A stretch of 64,000 nucleotides of DNA from Hyperoplus lanceolatus (lineage: Eukaryota > Chordata > Actinopteri > Uranoscopiformes > Ammodytidae). This document shows positions 32,901 through 42,173 of the stretch, in pieces. A program made the translations under genes and the position numbers. The stretch is taken from positions 23,741,501 to 23,805,500 of the forward strand of contig CM049398.1 of the NCBI GenBank assembly GCA_026929865.2, read 5' to 3'. The notes beneath the pieces were generated by a model that was not told where the DNA came from, made no database searches, and was given only the letters and a program-made list of their open reading frames with translations. Position 1 is the first letter of the stretch; every line of letters starts with the position of its first letter.

Positions 32901-35487
32901 TGTTTACCCTGGTGATTGCATATTTCCCCAGCTCTTCGTCCTCTGAGTCACGCCAAAGGAATCTATGCAGGTGCATCTCCTTTTCTTCCAGCCAGACTGA
33001 GTTGTACATCTTTTTTATGTCCCCCAGAGCAGCATGCACTCCACCCCTGAATCTCAGAAGCACTGCACGAATCTGGTTGAGGACATCTGGGCCTTTCATC
33101 AGTAGGTCGTTCAGGCTCACACCTCTGAACTTTTGACTACTGTTCCAAACAAGTCTCACAGGGGTTGTGACAGAGTGGGGGTTTGGAGCAATGAGGTGAC
33201 TCACATACCATACTGGCCCATGCCAGCTGATCACTGCGTCTCTGGATAACTTTGTTGCCGCTTTTCGATGTATCATGTCATGGACTTGAGCAGTATAGGC
33301 GACTTTCCATTCAGGTTCTTTGGCCAGTTGCTTTTCCGTCCTGAGGAAAGTGGCCTCCACAATCCTTTTATTGTTCGGCAGGGAGTCTGGGTCCTCTACC
33401 CATGGATATCTGGCATGCCAGTGTGGTTCCTTGCTGTGGGCGTCTCCTGTGACGTAGGTGAGACCATCTTTCACCACTTGGAGTTCTCGCTCCTCAGCAA
33501 GAGTCATTTCCTTTCCACCCGGCTGACAGTTCCCACAGCGGCAGCCTCCACACTTCGGCTCACATCCTGCACCAATGCTGTCCCATCTCCACCACTTTAA
33601 AAAGTCTTGGTTGGTGGCTGAAGTGCTTGATTCACAGAGCTGGATGGTGCCTTGATGTTTTGCTAGCGGACGCTCTTGGACCATGCAGGTGAGTTGTTCC
33701 TCATATCTTGCAGCCGCTGCTCTCATCGACCTTGCGAAGTGTGTCTTGGACATGTGGGCTGACACGGTGAGTTCTTCAAAGAGTTCAGGATGCGTTCCTC
33801 CCACTGTTCTCCCCAGTGGGCCGTCCCACAGCACAAGGTCTCCAACAGCTCTGATCCTCTGTGGCGCTAGCTGACCTTCTTTGTGGCTAATGAGCAGACT
33901 TACTTCTTTAGGTCTTCGGAGTTCATCCAGTGGTACATCTGGGAAGAATCTCTGGAGTTGCTTTGGTGCCACATGTTTGTGTATCTCTGCAATACTGTCA
34001 AGTTCATAACACACCAATTGGTGGGCTCTGAGAGTGCCTTTTGGTGTCTTTACTCTGATCTTGAGGAGGTATCGTTTTGTCTCTACACAAACCTCCATGC
34101 CCCCAACGCCATGGACGACAAGTGTGACTTCTTCATTTTTGAGGTTTAGCCTGCTTGCAGTCTTGTGGGTTATGTAATTAGTGTCAGAAGCCAAATCGAT
34201 TAATGTTCCAATTTTCTGCCCAGCGTTTGCTGTGACCTCAACAAGCATCATCAGTACTGGCAGCTCTTGAAGTCCGCTTTCCCCCAAAAGGCTTGGTTGG
34301 TCTTTGACAGCGTTGAAAGCCCTGGATGCAGTGTTGGAAAACACATTTCGGCATTGGTTTGCCAATTCAGGTGAGAGTTTCCCAAAGAAATCCTCCTGCT
34401 CCTCTGTGTACTTCCTCCTGCCTTTATCCCCTTCCGGACTGAACCTGCTCCTCTTCTGACCCTCGCTGCTTTTCTCTGCCTCAGCATTGGGGCACAGATA
34501 GAAGTGGTGCTCAGGAGTATCTGCATCCCTGCAGTCCTGGTTTCTGCACAGGAATCCAGGTTTGCACTGTGAGCCATCGCCATGAACCTCCAAACATCTC
34601 CTGCATGCTCCCAACCTTTTTACTGCAGCTCTCTTCTCTGCTAGTTTCAGTGCTCGGAACTGTCTGCAAAAATAGATTTTCCTTCTGTGCTTTACATCAC
34701 TGCAGACCACACACCCTTCTTGGTCGTTGCTTGATTTGGTTGACTTGGTTCTGGCATATCTTGGCTCCACCTTGGTTTCTCTCTTGCTTGGCTCTTCCTC
34801 CTTCAGTTGTTCAAGCTGTTCATATATGCTCTCCTGGTCTTTGAGGAATGCCAAGAGACTGTCAAACCGATTTCTTGATGTCACATCATTCCTTCTGTCT
34901 GCTGCATACACAAGCCATTCCTTCTTGAGTGTCTCCGGGAGTTTACTTTCAATGGACTTCGTCACAAGGGGATTTTTAATAGCACCTGTGTCTCCAAGGT
35001 CACTCAAATCTTGAAGTGCTTTTTCCACAGCTTGAATTAAGTCGACGATTTTCCGTGGCTGGTGACTTTTGACAGCTGGCATCTTCTGTATCTCCTCCAC
35101 TATTTCTATGGCAATGGATGTTTGGTTGCCGTAGCGGTTCTCTAGCACACGGAAGATGTCATCAGACGTGTTGTAAGCCGTGAGCCGAAGGTCTCGTGTG
35201 ATTTTATCCTCCAGGCTGTCTAATAGCTGGACCTTTTTCACCTCTTTTGAGCCAGTTGGCTCCCCCTGACTCTGCAGCGCTTCCCAGTCCTTTTTCCACC
35301 TGTGAAAATCACGTTTGATGCCACCAAACTTGGGGAGGGCTGTTGGCTTTAACTTGATTGTTGGTATGCGATAATTAGATGCACCTCCCACCTGGACTTG
35401 TCTTTCAGTATCCTCCTTTATGGTTGCTTGTATGAAGTCAGCCTTTCTGGAGACCATCAAGGGGACGTGAAGTTCGAGCCCTCTCAC
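29920..35487 (-). CDS. BEL/Pao gag-pol polyprotein, uninterrupted
   Basis: This 1855-codon frame (shown from a GTG; it is open further upstream into the LTR) encodes the proteins for copying and inserting the element. Residues ~50-230 are a DUF1759-type gag region. Cysteine-rich fingers lie at ~258-332. An aspartic protease (A17 type) is at ~425-560, with IDLASDT where DSGSDT would be more usual. RT has DIKKMY (~823) and YVDD (~900). RNase H has SDGS (~1112), a glutamate (~1156), VDSQ (~1186) and IADV (~1232). The integrase zinc finger (~1447-1485) is followed by D (~1516), D (~1580) and E (~1635). A DUF5641-type C-terminal domain is at ~1750-1800. No env is present. All RT, RNase H and integrase catalytic residues are visible. 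The likely first part of gag is missing. Confidence 0.93.
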   Translation of the reverse strand: MRGLELHVPLMVSRKADFIQATIKEDTERQVQVGGASNYRIPTIKLKPTALPKFGGIKRDFHRWKKDWEALQSQGEPTGSKEVKKVQLLDSLEDKITRDLRLTAYNTSDDIFRVLENRYGNQTSIAIEIVEEIQKMPAVKSHQPRKIVDLIQAVEKALQDLSDLGDTGAIKNPLVTKSIESKLPETLKKEWLVYAADRRNDVTSRNRFDSLLAFLKDQESIYEQLEQLKEEEPSKRETKVEPRYARTKSTKSSNDQEGCVVCSDVKHRRKIYFCRQFRALKLAEKRAAVKRLGACRRCLEVHGDGSQCKPGFLCRNQDCRDADTPEHHFYLCPNAEAEKSSEGQKRSRFSPEGDKGRRKYTEEQEDFFGKLSPELANQCRNVFSNTASRAFNAVKDQPSLLGESGLQELPVLMMLVEVTANAGQKIGTLIDLASDTNYITHKTASRLNLKNEEVTLVVHGVGGMEVCVETKRYLLKIRVKTPKGTLRAHQLVCYELDSIAEIHKHVAPKQLQRFFPDVPLDELRRPKEVSLLISHKEGQLAPQRIRAVGDLVLWDGPLGRTVGGTHPELFEELTVSAHMSKTHFARSMRAAAARYEEQLTCMVQERPLAKHQGTIQLCESSTSATNQDFLKWWRWDSIGAGCEPKCGGCRCGNCQPGGKEMTLAEERELQVVKDGLTYVTGDAHSKEPHWHARYPWVEDPDSLPNNKRIVEATFLRTEKQLAKEPEWKVAYTAQVHDMIHRKAATKLSRDAVISWHGPVWYVSHLIAPNPHSVTTPVRLVWNSSQKFRGVSLNDLLMKGPDVLNQIRAVLLRFRGGVHAALGDIKKMYNSVWLEEKEMHLHRFLWRDSEDEELGKYAITRVNIGDKPAGCIAQLAMRETANLPPFTHLKQERQVIQEDSYVDDILTSHNDLNQLKTITANVEKILKAGGFELKPWVYSEQSGRKECSEKLEKAVEKTMVLPNQMRDEDNKALGLGYMVEEDKLHVMVGINFSRRKKKMRLGQDLLQEQIRAQTPNPLTRRALLSQVSGLYDPVGLVTPVKQKEAILVRRAFQEAKGGSAPVKDSWDTALSDALREDAIKLFEEYGQLAKVKFTRALTPPSFTDGPLAITFSDGSEHTYGAVMYLRWSSDQGPVIRLVESKAKLTPLDQGGDAVKAEMCGAVFASRLRKYFELHSRIQIQRWYHFVDSQTILGAIQRESYGYQTFFANRIGEIQSNTRVQDWWWIPGPQNIADVITRGTSHQDLDEDSEWQKGPQFLSLPVEEWPITSAKELAATARENVTKLQKKAFVAALTRAQAKKQQVEHKLKQEAQTKQRRLPAGSAIQTLVDVTRYSTLSRLVKTVAWIWRAAKRFSKQSQAMESPKWEAISSTGVISVREREDALRDIFLAAQENATFPGTTLDRLVVHKDRDTGLLLCGGRVQSFKEAQVSIPLLPYDAWVSKLIAREAHNEGHEGVAGTLLKMRRKAWVIKGRRIAQKVVDACMVCRKAKAKTCQQIMADMPPERTEPAAPFEFTSVDLFGPYQVKDDVKKRVTLKVWGVVFCCMASRAIHTELANTLSTESFLMAYQRFTAIRGHPRKMWSDPGTNFIGAKPVLEELYRFLDLDKANLEEMAARNGTEWQWKIHPADSPHRNGAAEAAVGIVKRAFQNLGNEASLSYSEFQTTLYIAANLANERPIDARIQSREDCIQYVTHNTLLLGRASQRGDLKTFDFHNYPYKRLRAMQLEVTKFWRSWSQLAGPNLFVRSKWHTGQRNVAIGDVVWLCDQNALRGQFKLGRVISTTPDDKGVVRDVNVRVFPSYCVPVTRALKGKSIPTIRREKIQATVLHRDVRRLVVLLPAEEQTESQKQQGKESQVCL

Positions 35488-35541
35488 ATGACTCTGTAGG
35501 TCCTTTTGTGCCTCTGGGGGGGCCCACTGTTTCCACCGGCC

Positions 35542-35974
35542 TCCTATTAACGGCCTCGCTGAACTATGTTTTTATATGTCAAGTTCTTCCCTCTTTTGTG
35601 CAGTCTCCACTTGAAGGAGTTAGATATCTATGCAGGTTGCTGGGCTTCACTCAAAAAAACCACACTTTTTCTCTTCCTTTTTATCTTCTTTTATTTTCTG
35701 ATTTCAAGGTTTCAGGTAGGTTGTTTGGGTAGTTAGTTAGTTAGCTGAAAAACCGGCTGCCTCTCTGGCGTTTGTAGATTCGTTTGCACGGGATAAGATA
35801 TTTTTGAACTGAGCGCTGCTCCAGTCGCGTCTTGTTCTTTTCACTTCATCAGTAGTTGTTGTGTGCCGCCTCTTTTATAGTCCGTGCGGCAACTCGGACT
35901 GCCGAAAGGTTCCTTTCCAGCTTGCTACGTGAGTTAATTAATTATTTCTTTAGTTCCTTTAGTTTGACTTCACA
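35542..35974 (-). repeat. BEL/Pao 5' LTR, truncated and fused to gag
   Basis: It matches 29440-29873 with one base missing near 35635. On the minus strand it passes directly from GTTAATAGGA into open coding sequence (…WAPPEAQKDLQSHV…) continuous with gag. Compared with the left LTR it lacks about 183 bases plus the primer-binding site and leader. Confidence 0.75.
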
Positions 35975-38691
35975 TTATATCATAAGAACCTTGTGGGTTT
36001 GCAATGACTATTCCAGTTATTAGACAAGGTCTCCGGCGTTGCCAGGGAAACAAGTTGTTTTTTGTTAAAATCTTCTCGTATGGCCGCGGATTGACATCGT
36101 TAACGTTGCTATATAAGTTACGACCGCGTTGCACGTGCTGTTGTTGCCCTTTTTGTTTTATGCAAAAAGAATACTTTTATCGCAGAAAAACAAAAAAACT
36201 AAATCTTTGTTCATTGCTGAGCTAACGACCAGGCAACCAATAAAACCTAGATTGCTAAACTCTATAGGCGCTGAACTACTATACAGGCAGAATATTAAAT
36301 TGTAGGGTAATCAGAGTTGGTGACCCTTTGAATAAACAAACTCTACCACATGCCTATGCAATAATTAAAGCATTTTGCTTACGGTACACAATCTGAGTTT
36401 ACTCTCCATGTTTACAGAAATGCCTCCAAACCACTGAATTGAAAGACTTTTGATATATATTTGTGGGTGTAATGGGGCTATGGCCCAGCTGTGTCAAAAC
36501 AGCCCCGAGAAAAGCCGCTGCGTGGTTGTTCATGATTACTGAACAGGTCATTTATATATGCATATTCAGCAGCGTGTTTGATACCCCTCTCGACTCCTTT
36601 GGCCGCTCGCTTTAAAAGCAGCCTCATACTGCTTGGTATGCAACCCACACAGGCTCTCCTTCAGGGCATCATCAGTGGAGGCTGAAGTCTGATGAGGAAA
36701 ACGAGAGGGTGAAGAGAAAAAGAGAGAGAGATAAATGAAAGAGAGAATTCTGTACACAGTGTACAAGAAAATGGCACAGCATTTCAAAAAAAGGCGTCCA
36801 TGTTTTGACCACAGAGTTTTTGATTTGACAAACCATAGCTCAGAGGCTACAGCTCCTTGGCCTCCCATCATAGCCATTCTGCCATCAATTGCAGAGTTAC
36901 TTCTGCCACCAAACTTTCTGACAACTCTTGGACTGGTGCAAAGCATGTTACTGTGTATTTCTTATAAAGTGGAAGATGGAGAACGAGTACCTTGGTTGCC
37001 TTTATCCTTCCTAACTTCCTCCTCATAACTCCTTTGGGAAATGAAGCAAGTTGATTTGCCATTCCTGAGCCAGGGCCTTAATTACGTACTAAGTCATGCC
37101 TGGCACAGAATTCTCATCTCCTTCTGCTGTATTTGGCCCACACCATGTGCTCTGCGTGCAGACTGGGGATTGGATGCAGTGTGGGTGCAGTTTGGACTTG
37201 GCCCTTGATGGTTTGTCTCTCTCGTCAGCTCCGAGGAGAGAAATCTGAGGTCATTGTAATGCCTGTTTGCAGTCCCCCTACAGAGCATATATCCATATAC
37301 CATAGAAAGAAAAGAAAAACTCAGCACAAGCTTCAGAGCCTGTGCATGTATAATGACATACTGAACTAATAAAAGGAGTCAATCTGTTTTGTAAATCCCC
37401 CTTGAGCAATCCCAGAAAAAAATAAAGGAGAATAAGAGTGGAGGAATGATGAGTAAAAAACAGCACGGGGTGGAGGGGGGGCGGGGGAAATCAGATAGCC
37501 TCCCATCGCCAGAAGCTTTCCAAAAAAATCCTCTCTCTCTCCCTCTATTTCTCTCTTTCTCTCTCTGAGCGTATTGGTATCTTATTAGATATGTCTCTGT
37601 CATACAAAGCTATTGTGCTAGGAGTCTTTTCAGGGCCCAAATCCCAAGCAAAGCCTGTAATAATCTGTCAACTGAGGGAGATTCCCCCACAACGACAAGG
37701 CCCTTCTAATCCACACAGATCAATAGCAGACTGGCTGGCTTGCCTCCCCAGCCCCCCGTGTATACCACTGTCCACCCTCGGTTTCCTCTGTGGCTTTGCG
37801 TCTACCCCTTTGCCACCAATCACTCTGTTCTCAAAGTCCCAGCGGGCCGTCGCAGGGTTAATGAGCGGGATAATGCAGGCATATTACAGTCAACATTTGA
37901 CCTTTGGATATGGGTCAGCGGGAGAGGCACACCGCAGCCAATCAACATCACCAGAAACAAATAGGAACTTTATGGAGTACAGACTTTCCAATTATCCCGC
38001 ATGCTTCGACACACATCTGCGCACAGCTGGGCCCTGCTAGTCAAAACACAGATGACCATTTAAAACGCTTTGGAATTTCCATATTATGTGGACAGAGCCC
38101 CGCGTTTCCCTTTTCAATGTGAATATGAGTCCTAAACAGATTAGGGACAACACTTTCACGTTCTGTCACTGTCTTGCTTTCTCTTACTATCCTCCTCTCC
38201 AAAAAAAAACAAGATGGCCCTGCCTGCCCGTTCTCCCTTTGTTCCCCTCAGCTGGAGGGCAGAGGAGCACACAGTACATGCCATGAGGGCCGGAATTTGA
38301 GAGAGCGGTGAATGGCGGCGGTTTGATTCATTAGATTGGTTGAGATCACTGCTAGATTATGAAGTCAGACCACTGGCTGTCATCTCTGAGCCGAGGGACC
38401 ATTGGTATTTCGGTCCCTAATAAGGATATCTCCGGGGATGTCTGAGCCAATCATGGCTCTAATGAGGGAGACAGAAGTGAGGAGCAGCACAGGATATTGT
38501 TCCTCCGGGCTGGTTAGGCTGCTGCTTTATAAATCAGCTGCTTGGTGAGTGAAGACACATGTCAAGTGCTCGCAATGCTGTGGGTTAAAACAATAAAAAA
38601 ATGCTTGGTGACACATCTCATATCTTACTCTGGGGAGAGTGATAGCGACACACAAATGAGACTGGGGTTCCAGCCAAGGTTGCTGTGTCAG
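35975..38691. other. Unique non-coding DNA
   Basis: Mixed-composition DNA without element ends. The longest chance frame is 149 codons at 37591-38040, proline-rich and without a known domain. The GC-balanced, low-repeat blocks at 37840-38000 and 38280-38540 look like candidate conserved non-coding sequence, but this cannot be judged from a single genome. Confidence 0.5.
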
Positions 38692-38816
<125 letters not shown>

Positions 38817-38894
38817 ATTGTTTTTGCAGATTTTCAAAGTAAATACTTACAAGATAACTGTAGTGTGGTTAACACTTCCTGCCTGGGAATATTA

Positions 38895-40044
38895 CAGTTT
38901 TTCTCAGTTGCTTTGGTGCTTTTCTCAGATCAGAATGAAATTCTCATAACTATTAGTTCAACCTCCGCAACATTTAGTCATTTGAGCACATCATAGTAGC
39001 AATTTCTCCTTCCTCTGAACAAATTGCAAATGCTTTTGGACATGTATCAGTTGCTTTCATACAATTCTCTGCTGTTTTATAACATTGTCATTTGCTTATG
39101 TCATGTCAGTCAAAATGAACTATACTTATGGATGCTGAATAGTCGTTCCCAATAAAACTGATAGTCTTCATTTCCTTGCTTGAGTCAATACATACAAAAT
39201 TGTTGAACTAGTTATCAAATTCCGTCAAGCAAATTTTATACATTTCTTTATATTTTTTTCCTGGAAATGTCTCCTAAATTGAACAATTGCTCTCAGGTGG
39301 ACTTCAGCTTTCACTCACGAGGAGGTGTGTGAAGTATTAGTTGTACTTTCCTTGCTGCATTGCAAGGGATAATATCCGTTGATGTAGATGAAAATATGTG
39401 GCCAGACAGGAACGTCTGGATGTGCCAGAATGATTTACCTATATATGTTCAGTTACAACATGTCCTGTTATATTGTTCACATTTGTGCACAGCTCTACCA
39501 AAGGGTGTTTTTTATGTTTGTTCTAAATAAGTGACTGAAGTGTATTTTTCTTTTGCACAATGCTGTAGAATTGCAAAGAGCATATACAGTAAACATGTGA
39601 AACATATGTATTCAGAGTCTTGTACTCACTTACTCCCCTAGCTACAGCAATGTGTAACTTTACTGTAGTTTTCAAATGGCTGTAAAAGTAGTGTAGGGTG
39701 CTGTCTTGAGCATTTTCAGGTAGTGTCACCGAGTTCTGACCTTTTTTTTGCATTGGAAAACATTGAGAGAATAAACTGTCATAATGAAAACATGACAAAG
39801 CCATTTGACTATCTTGTTCATAAACGATGGTGTCAAGACTTCTCATTTTGATGACACTGGCAGTTTCATTGACATGAATACTTGCTTTTGAGGAATAGAC
39901 TATCCATTTTGAGCAAGTGACGTACTTTTGCAGGTTATCCACTAGGTTTTGCAGTTTGCACTAATTGTTTTGAAAAATGCACTAACTGCTGTGCAAATGT
40001 TAATAGTGATGTGAGAAAAGCACCAAAGCAACTGAGAAAAACTG
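38895..40044. mobile_element. TA-flanked DNA element with CAGTTTTTCTCAG termini
   Basis: Terminal inverted repeats of about 33 bases (CAGTTTTTCTCAGTTGCTTT…) match almost perfectly and are each flanked by TA (38893-38894, 40045-40046). The interior has no recognised transposase; a 139-codon minus-strand frame at 39523-39942 has no known motif. By target site and end style it belongs with the neighbouring IS630/Tc1-type elements. It is non-autonomous. Confidence 0.8.
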
Positions 40045-40070
40045 TAAAGTTGGTTTGACAGGGCAGAATA

Positions 40071-42171
40071 CCGTTTTTTCCGATCGCTAAAGCACAGTGG
40101 GCACAACTGAAACCACATGTGCAAAACTCTTAACACAGTGTTCATCACTAAAACCCATCTGTGCAATTCAGTTCATTTCACCTCCAAAAATCACTCACAG
40201 CAACAAAACTCTTCATACATGTCTCAAAACAAGCTCACTGGTTCAAACACTGGCAACATGTTACAATGAAAAACACACATTGACACACACAACACACAGA
40301 CCTACAAAACACTAACAACAAGCAGCAAAACATAAAAGATGAACTTTTGATATTTAAAGTCAAATCTTTGAAGTTTAAATGATCCGAGTGATTTCACATA
40401 CACATGTAAAACAATATTTCATGAGAAAATAAGATGAAATTGTATGACTGTAGTGTACCTTATGACAAGAATGAATGACAAACACAGCAATTTGGTGCTA
40501 TACATTATCTTTTATTTTTTACTAAAAAATAAAACTTTGCAACAAAAACTCCTGTAGTTTCAGGGCTATAAAAAAATCAAACAAAAAAACTTAAATTGTG
40601 TCACTTTCAAAGTATCTAATCCTGCCTATCTTCCTCATTGGGCCACATGTTTTCATCGACGTCGCAGCGTATATTCTCCGTTGCAAGACACGGAGGGAAA
40701 TATCGACGGGCATGCCTTATCCACCCCTGGCAGTCCTCGGGAGACGTTTGCCCACAGGCGGCATTCATGGCCTCTAGCAAGGTCATTTGGTCGTGTGGCA
40801 GGTGGTCATAGACCTTCCACCTCCAAGCAGAGAAGAATTCCTCTATGGGGTTGAGGAAAGGGAGTATGGAGGCAGGAAGAGGTTTGTCATCCTTGGATAT
40901 GCAGCAAACCACTCTCTCACTGCGATAGCGTGGTGGAAAGCTACATTGTCCCATACCACAACAAAAACAGGAGCATTCCTTCTTCTGCCTGCTGGCACAA
41001 GCTGATCGTGTAGCTCATCTAGGAAGGCAATGAGCCTGGCTGTGTTATAGGGGCCAATCAGGGGTTTGTGGAGCAGCACACCCTCGGTAGAAATAGCTGC
41101 GCACATTGTGATGTTGGCCCCTCGCTGGCCAGGGACATTCACCGTTGCTCTTCGCCCAATGACGTTTCTTCCCCTGCGTCGCGTTTTTGCTAGGTTGAAA
41201 CCAGCCTCATCCACAAAAATTAAGGAATGGGCTGTCTGCCTGGCGTCAATCTAAATTGCACTCTGAAATACAGTAAATACACCATTTTAGTTACAGTATT
41301 GTACAGTTAGATGTACCTGTATTCACATTACAGTACAGTTCATAGCTGCATATGTACCATTTAGACATCTTACCTGGACATATTGGTACCTGAGCAATTT
41401 CACCCGGTCACTGTTTCGCTCAAAGGGCACTTTGTACAGCTGCTTCATTCGTACCTGATGTTTCTTTAGGATTCTGGCAATTGTATTAGTGCTGACTGAA
41501 TTGATATCTACAAAGATCTCATCGTCTGCCAGCACTCTCTCTTTAATTTCCCGCAGTTTTATAGCATTGTTGGCAACAACCATGTCAACAATTGCTATTT
41601 CCTGCGCATCAGTAAATATTCTGCCTCTTCCTCCAGTGGGAGGCAATCTTTGGATCCTATTGTATAAAATAGAAAAATATCAATATTATAAAACACATTT
41701 AGCAAGAACAACTAAAAATGACTCTTTACATAGGCCTAGTTACAGGAATTCAGTTCATCATTTACTGTACTATAGGAATGCAGATCTTACCTGTTGGTTT
41801 CCCGGAAAATTCGAACAATTGATGCCACTGTTGATCGTGTGATATTTGGTTGGACCCGTAAACCTGCCTCAGTCATTGAGAGACCATGGTTGACCACATG
41901 GTCAATAATGGTGGCCCTGATCTCATCAGAGACAGCAGCTCTTGCTCTTCCTTGTCCTCTTCCTCTTCCTCTACCTCTCCCTCTTCCTCTTCCTGGTCCT
42001 CCTCGCATCATGACTCTCCCGGGCACCCTTCTCTGAACACCGACCTGTCTTTCTGGATCCATTTTTCCCCAAGAGATCTACATTGTGAACCTGTCCCTTT
42101 TTATAGGTCCAACAGTAACTAGAAATTGTTATCAGCTGTGTATTGTATTTTATATATTGGTAATATTCTAC
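40071..42171 (-). mobile_element. IS630/Tc1-type DDE element, copy Z1 (5'-truncated)
   Basis: Its 3' terminus (left) is CCGTTTTTTCCGATCGCTAA preceded by TA. Its transposase reads leftward. The 5' terminal repeat is missing; the sequence stops where the left end of copy Z2 begins (42172). Its body is an inverted, nearly identical copy of Z2. Confidence 0.85.
40616..42062 (-). pseudogene. DDE_3-type transposase gene, three exons, frameshift before the catalytic glutamate (Z1)
   Basis: The predicted gene cuts and pastes its element at TA sites. Exon 1 (42062-41791) encodes MDPERQVGVQ, a GRGRGR-rich AT-hook-like stretch and a helix-turn-helix (IRATIIDHVVNHGLSMTEAG). Exon 2 (41656-41374) holds a second winged-helix segment (TGGRGRIFTDAQE… QLYKVPF). 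Exon 3 (41250-40616) has VDEAGFN (first D), VVWDNVAFHH (second D) and LNPIEEFF (E). Introns 41790-41657 and 41373-41251 have GT…AG ends. The second acceptor I chose (ATTTAG) removes a TAG that the nearer AG would leave in frame. One C is missing in the run before LNPIEE (near 40856), which shifts the frame ahead of the catalytic glutamate. Intron calls are inference. Confidence 0.8.
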
Positions 42172-42173
42172 TA

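Larger units (their letters stand above)
29257..35974 (-). mobile_element. BEL/Pao LTR retrotransposon, young, 5' leader deleted
   Basis: The minus-strand element has a 3' LTR at 29257-29873, a gag-pol ORF, and a shortened 5' LTR at 35542-35974. The shared LTR part (433-434 bases) differs by a single one-base indel, so the insertion is recent. A purine tract GTGGGAGG sits immediately before the 3' LTR. A clear target duplication was not found. The primer-binding site and gag start are missing (see the LTR entry). Confidence 0.9.

Noticed and set aside
31006-35014. Many plus-strand frames across the BEL element
   Set aside because: They are antisense shadows of the 1855-codon gag-pol frame.
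37591-38040. 149-codon frame in unique DNA
   Set aside because: No recognisable domain, start context or splice sites; proline-rich chance frame is more likely.
41938-42010. Serine-rich or proline-leucine-rich frames opposite the Z exon 1
   Set aside because: They are out-of-frame or antisense readings of the GRGRGR-rich repeat in the transposase.
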